DNA of 64,000 nucleotides from Siansivirga zeaxanthinifaciens CC-SAMT-1 (GTDB taxonomy: Bacteria; Bacteroidota; Bacteroidia; Flavobacteriales; Flavobacteriaceae). The translations under genes and the position numbers were made by a program. The first letter of the stretch is position 1; the number at the start of each line of letters is the position of its first letter. Shown piece after piece: positions 31,153-39,408 of the stretch. Under the pieces are notes generated by a model. That model saw only the letters and a list, made by a program, of their open reading frames with translations, did no database searches and was not told where the DNA came from. Location of the stretch: positions 1,112,001 to 1,176,000 of the forward strand of contig NZ_CP007202.1 in the NCBI RefSeq assembly GCF_000941055.1. Direction: 5' to 3'.

Positions 31153-33093
31153 ATGCAAGAATTAAAACTTTCAGATTGGTTACCTACCACAAACAAAGAG
31201 GTGAAAATACGCGGTTGGCAAGAACTAGATGTTATCTTATTTAGTGGCGATGCCTATGTAGACCATCCAACCTTTGGACCGGCGGTTATTGGTCGTTTGT
31301 TAGAAAGTTTTGGCTTGAGAGTAGCCATTGTTCCGCAGCCCAATGTTAACGATAATTTACAGGATTTTGTTAAGCTTGGAAAACCCCGTTTGTTTTTTGG
31401 AGTTACCGGTGGTTGTATGGATCCTATGATTAGCAATTATAATGCTAATAAAAAGCGACGTGATAAAGATGCCTATACACCCAATGGTGAAATTGGGTTT
31501 AGACCCGATTATGCATCTACTGTTTACAGCAATATTTTAAAAGAAAAATGGCCAGATACACCAGTTTTAATTGGTGGTATTGAAGGCTCACTTCGTCGTG
31601 TTACCCATTACGATTATTGGAGTGATAAACTTATGCCAACTATTTTAGAATCTTCTAAAGCTGATATGTTGGTGTACGGTATGGGAGAGCAGCCTTTGCG
31701 TGAAATTATACGTTTATTAGAAAAAGGTGTACCATTTAAAAGTATTAATACAGTAAACCAAACAGCTGTACTTTTAAATAAAGGTGAAGAAATACCAAAA
31801 AATAAAAACTGGGAAGATGTTGAAATAGCATCGCACGAAGTTTGTTTAAAAGATAAAAAGGCTTACGCTTCAAACTTTAAAATTATAGAGCAGGAGTCTA
31901 ATAAGTTAGCAGCACGACGTATTTTTCAGCGTGTGGGTGATAAGATGTTGATGATAAATCCACCGTATCCCACCATGACCGAAGAAGAAATTGATGCCTC
32001 TTTCGATTTACCATACACGCGTTTACCGCATCCAAAATACAACAAACGCGGACCCATACCTGCGTTTGAAATGATTAAGTTTTCCATAAACATCCATCGT
32101 GGTTGTTTTGGTGGTTGTAGCTTTTGTACTATTTCGGCACATCAAGGAAAGTTTATTGCCTCGCGTAGTAAAGAATCTATTTTGCGAGAGGTTGATACCG
32201 TTGCTAATATGCCCGATTTTAAAGGCTATTTAAGTGATATTGGTGGGCCAAGTGCGAATATGTATAAAATGAAAGGTAAAATACAGTCTATTTGCGATAA
32301 GTGTGTCGCTCCTAGTTGTATATCGCCCGTAATTTGTAGCAATTTAGATACCTCGCATAAACCGTTAACGGAATTGTATCAAGCAGTTGATAGTCATCCT
32401 AAAGTAAAAAAATCGTTTATTGGAAGTGGTATTCGACATGATATGTTGGTGCCTGAATTCAACAGGAATGCCGATCCAAAAGAGCTAGATGATTACACCG
32501 AAGAAGTCATGACCAAACATGTGTCTGGCAGACTTAAAGTGGCACCCGAACACACCAGTGATCCTGTATTGAAATTAATGCGAAAACCATCGTTTAGTTA
32601 CTTCCATAAGTTTAAAGAGCGATTTGATAAAATCAATATTAAGAATAAACTGAATTTACAGTTAATTCCATATTTTATTTCCAATCATCCTGCTTGCGAG
32701 GTCGAAGATATGGCTAATCTAGCTGCCGAAACTAAAGACATGGGCTTCCAGTTGGAGCAAGTGCAAGGGTTTACACCAACACCTATGACGGTTGCTACCG
32801 TAATTTATTATAGTGGCTATCATCCATACACACTAAAAAAGGTAAAAACACCAAAAACCCGAAAGGAAAAAGACGAGCAACACCGTTTTTTCTTTTGGTA
32901 TAAAGACGAAAACAAAGCTTGGATAAAAAATACCTTAAATAAATTAGGGCGTCACGATTTACTAAAAGTTTTATTGCCTGAAAACGATTCATGGCGTAAA
33001 AACAAACCAGGTAAAACAAAACATACGTTTGATGATGCTGTGCCGTTTAATCAACGAAAAAATAAGGCTAAGTTTAAACCAAAGAAAAAGTAA
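31153..33093 (+). CDS. YgiQ family radical SAM protein
   Basis: This 646-residue protein has the N-terminal YgiQ-type Rossmann-like domain (about 1-280). The radical SAM core follows with the cluster cysteines C318, C322 and C325 in CFGGCSFC. A basic C-terminal extension ends in Lys-rich KAKFKPKKK. It binds a 4Fe-4S cluster and S-adenosylmethionine. The physiological reaction of YgiQ enzymes is not well established. It is a single-gene unit: divergent from rplM and convergent with the tsaC-type gene, whose stop is 3 bp away. Confidence 0.92.
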   Translation: MQELKLSDWLPTTNKEVKIRGWQELDVILFSGDAYVDHPTFGPAVIGRLLESFGLRVAIVPQPNVNDNLQDFVKLGKPRLFFGVTGGCMDPMISNYNANKKRRDKDAYTPNGEIGFRPDYASTVYSNILKEKWPDTPVLIGGIEGSLRRVTHYDYWSDKLMPTILESSKADMLVYGMGEQPLREIIRLLEKGVPFKSINTVNQTAVLLNKGEEIPKNKNWEDVEIASHEVCLKDKKAYASNFKIIEQESNKLAARRIFQRVGDKMLMINPPYPTMTEEEIDASFDLPYTRLPHPKYNKRGPIPAFEMIKFSINIHRGCFGGCSFCTISAHQGKFIASRSKESILREVDTVANMPDFKGYLSDIGGPSANMYKMKGKIQSICDKCVAPSCISPVICSNLDTSHKPLTELYQAVDSHPKVKKSFIGSGIRHDMLVPEFNRNADPKELDDYTEEVMTKHVSGRLKVAPEHTSDPVLKLMRKPSFSYFHKFKERFDKINIKNKLNLQLIPYFISNHPACEVEDMANLAAETKDMGFQLEQVQGFTPTPMTVATVIYYSGYHPYTLKKVKTPKTRKEKDEQHRFFFWYKDENKAWIKNTLNKLGRHDLLKVLLPENDSWRKNKPGKTKHTFDDAVPFNQRKNKAKFKPKKK

Positions 33094-33096
33094 TTA

Positions 33097-34059
33097 TTAC
33101 TTTGAAAATGTGGCGCGTTGTAAGCGGTCGTTTATAGATTTTCCCAATCCATAATCTGGACATTCTTCAGCGATAATAACATCTAATTCCTGATGGTCCA
33201 AGGTGTGCATAGCGCTGTACAGATTAGCGGTAGCTTCACTTAAATTACCACTTTCAGAAAGTGTTATTTGATATTGAACTAAATCGCTATCTACGAATGT
33301 TTTAAAAGTTAATACCCCGATGCGTTTATTGGTATGTTTTTTAATTTCCTCTAAAACATTTTGGGTTAAAATGGTTTGTGTAGCCGGTGCGTAATGCCGG
33401 TTTAACATACCGGGTGCTTCAGGATTAATTTCTTTTTTGTTTTTAATTGAAATCTCTCCAATAACGGCTTCTATATCTTCAATTGAAATAGAACCTAATC
33501 TGTATAATATTGGTTGGTCGTTTTCGAAACCAACAATAGTAGATTCTATACCATTTTTACAAACACCACCATCTAAAACCATTTTAATATCATTTTTAAA
33601 ATATGCATCTACATGTTTAGCTGTTGTAGGACTGATGCTTCCAAACGGATTGGCGCTTGGCGCTGCCAAAGGAAAATCGAGCGATTCTAATAATTTAAGA
33701 GTTACAGGGTGGTTAGGTACTCTAACCGCGACTGTATCTTTTCCAGCAGTTATTAAATCTGGTATGTTTGATTTCTTTTTTAAAACTAATGTTAACGAAC
33801 CGGGCCAAAAGGCTTGTGCTAATTGCATTGCTTTTTCTGGAATGTCGGTTGCTATGGTCTGTAAATAATCAATCGATGGAATATGAACAATTAACGGATT
33901 AAAAAACGGACGCTCTTTCGTTTTAAAAATGGCTTTAATGGCTTTTTCGCTATAAATGTTTCCTGCCAATCCGTAAACGGTTTCGGTAGGTATAGCAACC
34001 AATTCTTCATTACTTAAAATGTCAATTGCTTTTAATATATCTGTTGAAATAATACTCAT
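33097..34059 (-). CDS. L-threonylcarbamoyladenylate synthase, Sua5 type
   Basis: This 320-residue enzyme makes threonylcarbamoyl-AMP from threonine, bicarbonate and ATP, the first step of the tRNA t6A modification. The N-terminal YrdC domain (about 5-195) contains PTETVYGLAGN (21-31), KERPFFNPL (about 48-56) and SANPFGSISPT. The C-terminal Sua5 domain (about 215-318) separates it from the short TsaC form. The TsaB, TsaD and TsaE partners are not in the window. It lies 41 bp downstream of polA on the same strand. Confidence 0.93.
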   Translation of the reverse strand: MSIISTDILKAIDILSNEELVAIPTETVYGLAGNIYSEKAIKAIFKTKERPFFNPLIVHIPSIDYLQTIATDIPEKAMQLAQAFWPGSLTLVLKKKSNIPDLITAGKDTVAVRVPNHPVTLKLLESLDFPLAAPSANPFGSISPTTAKHVDAYFKNDIKMVLDGGVCKNGIESTIVGFENDQPILYRLGSISIEDIEAVIGEISIKNKKEINPEAPGMLNRHYAPATQTILTQNVLEEIKKHTNKRIGVLTFKTFVDSDLVQYQITLSESGNLSEATANLYSAMHTLDHQELDVIIAEECPDYGLGKSINDRLQRATFSK

Positions 34060-34100
34060 ATCTAAAAAATGAATGCAAAATTAATTTAAAATAATGAGTT

Positions 34101-36935
34101 TTAATGCGCTTCCAACCAATTATCACCAATACCTATTTCTACATCTAGAGGTACCGATAATTTAAAGGCGCTTTCCATTTCTGTTTTTATAAGTGTTGAA
34201 ATCGCTTCCAGTTCTGGTTTGTAAACGTCAAAAACCAATTCGTCATGCACTTGTAAAAGCATTTTTGTTTTGTAATTGCCAGCTTCCAGTTTGTTATAAA
34301 TATTAATCATGGCAATTTTAATAATATCGGCTGCACTCCCTTGTATAGGGGCGTTAACGGCATTACGCTCGGCTGCAGCGCGAACTACAGCATTTCTAGA
34401 ATTAATATCTTTTAAATAACGGCGACGCCCTAAAACAGTTTGCACATAACCATGATCGCGAGCAAAATCGACTTGTTTGCTTATGTAGTTTTTTAGCTTT
34501 GGATACGTTTCATAATACGTATCAATTAACTCTTTGGCTTCACCACGCGATAAATCGGTTTGGTTGCTTAAGCCAAAAGCAGAAACACCATAAATAATAC
34601 CGAAGTTTACGGTTTTAGCATTACTACGTTGTTCTCTGGTAACCTCTCCAATAGGCACATTAAATACTTTTGAAGCGGTTGAAGCGTGAATGTCTTCCCC
34701 ATGTTTAAAGGCCTCTATCATAGTTTCTTCCTCACTTAGCGCAGCGATAATACGTAATTCTATTTGCGAATAATCGGCAGCTAATAAGGTGTAATCGTCG
34801 TTTCTAGGAATAAATGCTTTGCGCACTTGTCTTCCGCGCTCGGTACGAATAGGAATATTTTGCAGGTTGGGGTTGTTGCTCGATAGGCGACCTGTTGCCG
34901 CAACAGTTTGCATATAATCGGTGTGTACGCGACCTGTTGTTGGTTCTACTTGTAACGGTAGTGCATCAACATAAGTGCTTTTTAATTTCGATAAGCCTCT
35001 AAAATCTAAAATATGCTGAATAATGTCGTGGTCTTTTGCCAGGTAACTTAAAATATCTTCAGAGGTAGCATATTGTCCGGTTTTAGTTTTCTTTGGTTTG
35101 TCTACCAATTTCATTTTGTCAAATAAAATATCACCCAATTGCTTTGGTGATGCGATATTAAATGCTTCGCCAGCAGCTTCATAAATTTTAGCTTCTAAAT
35201 CTTTAATATCGGTATTTAACTGCTCTGCAAGCGAATTTAAAAAGTCTTTATCTAAATTAATACCTTCCAACTCCATGGCAGCGAGAACACGAAGCAACGG
35301 AATTTCAATATCATCAAATAATTTCTGTGTATTGGCTTCACCCAATTCATTTTCAAAATGCTCTTTTAACTGCAATGTAATATCGGCATCTTCAACCGCA
35401 TATTCAGTAATTTTTTCTAGCGCAACGTCGCGCATAGACAGTTGGTTTTTTCCGTTTTTACCAATTAAACTTTCAATAGAAATGGGCGAGTAGTTTAAAT
35501 ACGTTTCGGCCAGCACATCCATATTATGGCGCATGTCTGGATTAATAAGGTAATGCGCCAACATGGTGTCGAACAATTTGCCTTTAACTTGCACGTTGTA
35601 TTTTGCCAACACCTTAATGTCGTATTTTAAATTCTGACCAATTTTCTGGATGGTTTCATTTTCAAAAAAGGGTCGTAATGCTTCAATTAACGCCTGCGCC
35701 TCATCTTTAGCTTCCGGAAACGGTAAATAAAAACCTTTGCCGGTTTCCCATGAAAAAGCAATGCCGACTAATTCGGCCGTAATGGGGTTTAAACTTGTTG
35801 TTTCGGTGTCAAAACAAACGCTGCTTTGGCTTAATAAATTTTTAATAAACAATTTGGTAGCCATTCCCGGTAATACACTTTGGTAAAAATGCGAATTGGT
35901 TTCGGCGGTTTTGCGTTCGTAGGTTGTTTCTGTTGGCGCTTCCGCGGAATTGGTATCGCCTCCAAATAAAGAGAATTGCCCTGCTCCAGCCGATTTAACT
36001 TCGCTGGGTGTTGCTTTAATTTTAGTTTCTTCTGATGCTGTTTCGATCGCTTCAACAGCAAAGGTTTTTTCGAAATTTGTTAGCAACTGCCTAAACTCTA
36101 ATTCCTGAAATATTTCGGTTACCTTTTGTAAATCGGGTTGTTCGAGTTCAAAATCTTTTGCATTAAAGGTAACAGGCACATCTAACATGATGGTTGCGAG
36201 TTTTTTTGAAAGTAATCCTAGCTCTTTGGCGCCTTCAATTTTCTCTTTCATTTTACCTTTTAATTCGTGCGTGTTTGCTAAAAGGTTTTCCATGCTGCCA
36301 TATTCGGCCAACAGTTTTTTTGCTGTTTTCTCGCCAACACCTGGTAATCCAGGAATATTATCGCTAGAATCGCCCATCATACCCAAAAAATCAATAACCT
36401 GTAAAGGATTGTCAACTTCAAATTTTTTCTGTACTTCGGCAATACCCCAAGTTTCGTAACCACCTCCAAAAACAGGACGGTACATAAAAATGTTTTCAGA
36501 AACGAGTTGCGCAAAATCTTTATCGGGCGTTACCATAAAGGTTTTATAACCTTCTTTTTCGGCTTGTTTAGATAGGGTTCCTATCACATCGTCGGCTTCA
36601 TAACCTTCTTTTACCATGATGGGAATATGCATGGCTTTTAAAATATCTTGTATATAGGGTACGGCAATTTTAATGGCCTCGGGTGTTTCGTCTCTATTGG
36701 CTTTGTAGGCTTCAAACATTTCAACACGATCGGCGCTTCCACCTTTATCGAAGCAAACAGCTAAATGGTCTGGTCTTTCACGTTTTATAACATCTAAAAG
36801 GGAATTCATAAATCCCATAATGGCAGAGGTGTCTAGGCCTTTAGAATTAATTCTTGGATTTTTTATAAAAGCATAATAACCACGAAAAATAAGAGCGTAA
36901 GCATCAACTAAAAATAGGCGTTTTTGATCGGACAT
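34101..36935 (-). CDS. polA: DNA polymerase I
   Basis: This 944-residue enzyme has the 5'-3' exonuclease domain (about 5-290), a linker, the 3'-5' exonuclease domain with the intact acidic motif FDTETTSL (about 385), and the polymerase domain. Motif A is DYSQIELRI (about 725) and motif C is VHDELVFD (about 905). Intact acidic residues suggest active proofreading, unlike Taq-like forms. It repairs gaps and removes RNA primers. The ATG at 36935 (MSDQKRLFLVDAYA) is preferred over the in-frame start 8 codons earlier. Confidence 0.96.
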   Translation of the reverse strand: MSDQKRLFLVDAYALIFRGYYAFIKNPRINSKGLDTSAIMGFMNSLLDVIKRERPDHLAVCFDKGGSADRVEMFEAYKANRDETPEAIKIAVPYIQDILKAMHIPIMVKEGYEADDVIGTLSKQAEKEGYKTFMVTPDKDFAQLVSENIFMYRPVFGGGYETWGIAEVQKKFEVDNPLQVIDFLGMMGDSSDNIPGLPGVGEKTAKKLLAEYGSMENLLANTHELKGKMKEKIEGAKELGLLSKKLATIMLDVPVTFNAKDFELEQPDLQKVTEIFQELEFRQLLTNFEKTFAVEAIETASEETKIKATPSEVKSAGAGQFSLFGGDTNSAEAPTETTYERKTAETNSHFYQSVLPGMATKLFIKNLLSQSSVCFDTETTSLNPITAELVGIAFSWETGKGFYLPFPEAKDEAQALIEALRPFFENETIQKIGQNLKYDIKVLAKYNVQVKGKLFDTMLAHYLINPDMRHNMDVLAETYLNYSPISIESLIGKNGKNQLSMRDVALEKITEYAVEDADITLQLKEHFENELGEANTQKLFDDIEIPLLRVLAAMELEGINLDKDFLNSLAEQLNTDIKDLEAKIYEAAGEAFNIASPKQLGDILFDKMKLVDKPKKTKTGQYATSEDILSYLAKDHDIIQHILDFRGLSKLKSTYVDALPLQVEPTTGRVHTDYMQTVAATGRLSSNNPNLQNIPIRTERGRQVRKAFIPRNDDYTLLAADYSQIELRIIAALSEEETMIEAFKHGEDIHASTASKVFNVPIGEVTREQRSNAKTVNFGIIYGVSAFGLSNQTDLSRGEAKELIDTYYETYPKLKNYISKQVDFARDHGYVQTVLGRRRYLKDINSRNAVVRAAAERNAVNAPIQGSAADIIKIAMINIYNKLEAGNYKTKMLLQVHDELVFDVYKPELEAISTLIKTEMESAFKLSVPLDVEIGIGDNWLEAH

Positions 36936-37060
36936 ATTGTTTGTTTTGATAAAAACCAAAACTACAAAAAGTTATGCTTTAAATTTATAAATTACCTCAT
37001 TCGATTTCTTAACTAATCGTTAAATACCCTCTCGATGATTAAATACAGTTAGATAACTTT

Positions 37061-37068
37061 TATATTTG
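37061..37068 (+). promoter_or_regulatory. -7 element of the metallophosphoesterase gene
   Basis: TATATTTG, a perfect match, ends 15 bp before the ATG at 37084. It overlaps the in-frame TTG at 37066, which therefore cannot be the start: the codon lies within the promoter. Confidence 0.6.
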
Positions 37069-37083
37069 ATTAAAAAAGAACCT

Positions 37084-38319
37084 ATGCTTCGTTGGATTAT
37101 TTTTTTAATTGTTTATGCAATTATAGATTTTTATGCCTTTCAATCGTTTAAAACGGTTGCTAAAAATAATTGGATTTTAGCTTTATACTGGATACTCTCG
37201 CTTTTAGTGATTGGAAATTTTTTATTCCACTATTACAACTTCAATAGAAGTGACGGTTTTACGGTACAACAAGCCTTCGCATTTGGGTTTTTAATAGCGT
37301 TTTTAGTACCAAAAATGCTGTTGCTTATTATTATGTTTGCCGAAGATATTTTTAGAGTGCCGCAGGCTATTTACAGATACTTTACCGAAGGCAGCAGTGC
37401 CTCAGGAAATTATTTTCCGGCAAGACGCCAATTTATTAGTAAAGTTGCTTTGGGTCTAGCAGCTATTCCATTTGCATCTATAATTTATGGTATTTATAAA
37501 GGGAAATACAATTTTAAAGTTTTAAAATACACCCTTACTTTTAATGATTTACCAGACGCTTTCGATGGTTATAAAATCACTCAAATTAGCGATATTCATT
37601 CGGGAAGTTTCGACGATATCGAGAAGGTAAGTTACGCCATCGATTTAATTAACGAGCAAGCCAGTGATGTAATATTATTTACAGGCGATATGGTTAATAA
37701 TAAAGCTTCAGAATTAATTCCTTACAAAGATATTTTTAGCAAATTAGATGCGAAAGATGGGAAGTTTTCGGTTTTAGGAAATCACGATTATGGCGATTAT
37801 GTTACCTGGGAATCTGAAGAAGCCAAGCATCAAAATCTAGAAGAATTAAAAACTATTCAAAAAGATATAGGTTTTGATTTATTATTAAATGAAAGTCGTT
37901 TTTTAGAGAAAAACGGGCAACGTTTGGCATTAGTTGGTGTTGAAAACTGGGGCACTGGCGGATTTAAAAAAGCGGGCGATTTAAAAAAGGCAACCCAGCA
38001 TATCGATGCTCACGATTTTAAAATTCTTATGAGTCACGACCCATCGCACTGGGAGCAGCAAGTTATTGCAGATCCTTATCATTATCATCTTACCTTAAGT
38101 GGCCACACACACGGTATGCAGTTTGGTATAGAAATACCAGGTTGGTTTAAATGGAGTCCAGTAAAATGGCGTTATAAATATTGGGCGGGAATTTATCAAG
38201 AAATGGGGCAATACATTAATGTTAACCGAGGCTTTGGGTATTTAGCTTTCCCTGGACGTGTTGGTATTTGGCCAGAAATTACCGTGATAGAACTTAAAAA
38301 GGGTGCAGAATTGGCTTAA
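37084..38319 (+). CDS. Membrane-anchored metallophosphoesterase
   Basis: This 411-residue protein has four N-terminal membrane helices (within about 1-140) and a calcineurin-like phosphoesterase domain (about 160-400). Metal-ligand motifs are all present: SDIHSG, TGDMVNN, LGNHDYG, SHDP and LSGHTHG. It resembles the YkuE/YaeI group, whose members can hydrolyse lipid or nucleotide phosphates (UDP-diacylglucosamine hydrolase is a better-studied relative). The ATG at 37084 is chosen because a -7 box covers the upstream alternative. Transcribed alone. Confidence 0.88.
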   Translation: MLRWIIFLIVYAIIDFYAFQSFKTVAKNNWILALYWILSLLVIGNFLFHYYNFNRSDGFTVQQAFAFGFLIAFLVPKMLLLIIMFAEDIFRVPQAIYRYFTEGSSASGNYFPARRQFISKVALGLAAIPFASIIYGIYKGKYNFKVLKYTLTFNDLPDAFDGYKITQISDIHSGSFDDIEKVSYAIDLINEQASDVILFTGDMVNNKASELIPYKDIFSKLDAKDGKFSVLGNHDYGDYVTWESEEAKHQNLEELKTIQKDIGFDLLLNESRFLEKNGQRLALVGVENWGTGGFKKAGDLKKATQHIDAHDFKILMSHDPSHWEQQVIADPYHYHLTLSGHTHGMQFGIEIPGWFKWSPVKWRYKYWAGIYQEMGQYINVNRGFGYLAFPGRVGIWPEITVIELKKGAELA

Positions 38320-38438
38320 TTGCAGTAAAAGGTTGTAATTACAAAGAAATTGTGTATTTTTATATTAATGCATTATCAAATTTATATTATTTTATGTCAT
38401 TAATTGTAATATGAAAAAAATGCTTAGGTTTGTTAATG

Positions 38439-38446
38439 TATATTTG
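38439..38446 (+). promoter_or_regulatory. -7 element of the thioredoxin-like gene
   Basis: TATATTTG, a perfect match, lies 18 bp before the ATG at 38465. There is no clear -33 box. Confidence 0.45.
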
Positions 38447-38464
38447 ACTAATAAACAATAACGT

Positions 38465-38761
38465 ATGTCAAAATTTGGGGAACTAATTGATGTTGGTACG
38501 CCGGTTCTATTAGATTTTTTTACTGAATGGAACGAGCAATCAACTGCGATGCATGATGTGCTTAAAGATGTTGCTGCTGCTTTAGGAGATAAAGCAAAAG
38601 TGATAAAAATTGATGTTGAAAAAAACGAAGAGCTTGCCGAAGCTTTACGGGTTAAATCGTTACCTACATTAATTATCTATAAAGATGGTGAAATGAAATG
38701 GCGCCAAAGTGGCGAGCAAGATGCTAACACACTTATAGGTATTATTCAACAATACATTTAA
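38465..38761 (+). CDS. Thioredoxin-fold protein lacking both redox cysteines
   Basis: This 98-residue protein is thioredoxin-sized, with the expected fold marks: LLDFFTEW (15-22), KVIKIDVEKN and the cis-proline SLPTLIIY (P67). At the active site the WCGPC motif is replaced by WNEQS, so N23 and S26 stand where the cysteines belong, and the whole protein has no cysteine. It cannot be a disulfide oxidoreductase; a chaperone-like or binding role is likely, as in YbbN-like proteins. The 3' end overlaps the convergent deacetylase gene by 4 nt. An intact frame and conserved fold residues argue against a decaying pseudogene. Confidence 0.85.
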   Translation: MSKFGELIDVGTPVLLDFFTEWNEQSTAMHDVLKDVAAALGDKAKVIKIDVEKNEELAEALRVKSLPTLIIYKDGEMKWRQSGEQDANTLIGIIQQYI

Positions 38762-39405
38762 AAAGTAATAGGTTTAAAATTGTATCCTAAATTTGAAAAG
38801 TGCTCCAATACTTTTGGTAGTGCATACTGCATATTTTTGGACGCTTTTATGCTATCATGAAAAACAACAATACTTCCTTTGGTAGCTTTTGAAATAACAT
38901 TATTTAAACAAGTTTCTTCTGAAACCTCTTTATCCCAGTCAAAAGAAATAACATCCCACATAATTATTTTATAATTTAAGGCTAACAAACTTTTGCTTTG
39001 TGAGGGTTTAATTTTGCCATAGGGTGGTCTAAAAAGTTTAAAATTAGACACATTTGTTTGATGAAGATTAATTAAAGACTGTGCTTTTATTGTGTTTTCA
39101 ATATAAACATCAGAATCTGTTTTCCATCCTTTTAAATGGTTTTGGGTATGATTTCCAATGGCATGACCGGCCGTTATTATTTCTTTAAAGATATTAGGAT
39201 GTTCTTCAATATTTTTTCCAATACAGAAAAAAGTAGCTAGAGCATTATATTCTTTTAAAACCTTTAAAACCCATTCTGTGATTTCGGGTGTGGGGCCGTC
39301 ATCAAAGGTGAGATACAAATCTTTGGTATCAGTTGCCATGTCCCAAACAAAGTTTGGGAACATTTTTTTGGCAACTAAAGGTGTTTTTATGGGCGTTAAG
39401 GTCAT
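38758..39405 (-). CDS. Polysaccharide deacetylase (NodB homology)
   Basis: This 215-residue protein has the NodB domain almost alone, with no signal peptide. The metal-site motif is TFDDGPTPE (D35, D36), with HAIGNHTQNH near residue 80 and RPPYGK near 125, plus a late FHDS motif. It removes N- or O-acetyl groups from sugars, for example peptidoglycan or an exported glycan. It starts 3 bp after the end of the DUF2723 gene and so forms a two-gene operon with it. Confidence 0.88.
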   Translation of the reverse strand: MTLTPIKTPLVAKKMFPNFVWDMATDTKDLYLTFDDGPTPEITEWVLKVLKEYNALATFFCIGKNIEEHPNIFKEIITAGHAIGNHTQNHLKGWKTDSDVYIENTIKAQSLINLHQTNVSNFKLFRPPYGKIKPSQSKSLLALNYKIIMWDVISFDWDKEVSEETCLNNVISKATKGSIVVFHDSIKASKNMQYALPKVLEHFSNLGYNFKPITF

Positions 39406-39408
39406 CCC

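Noticed and set aside
34101-36935. polA as a proofreading-deficient form
   Set aside because: The acidic exonuclease motif FDTETTSL is intact.
37066-37083. TTG start giving six extra residues to the metallophosphoesterase
   Set aside because: The codon lies within the TATATTTG -7 box, so it is unlikely to be in the mRNA.
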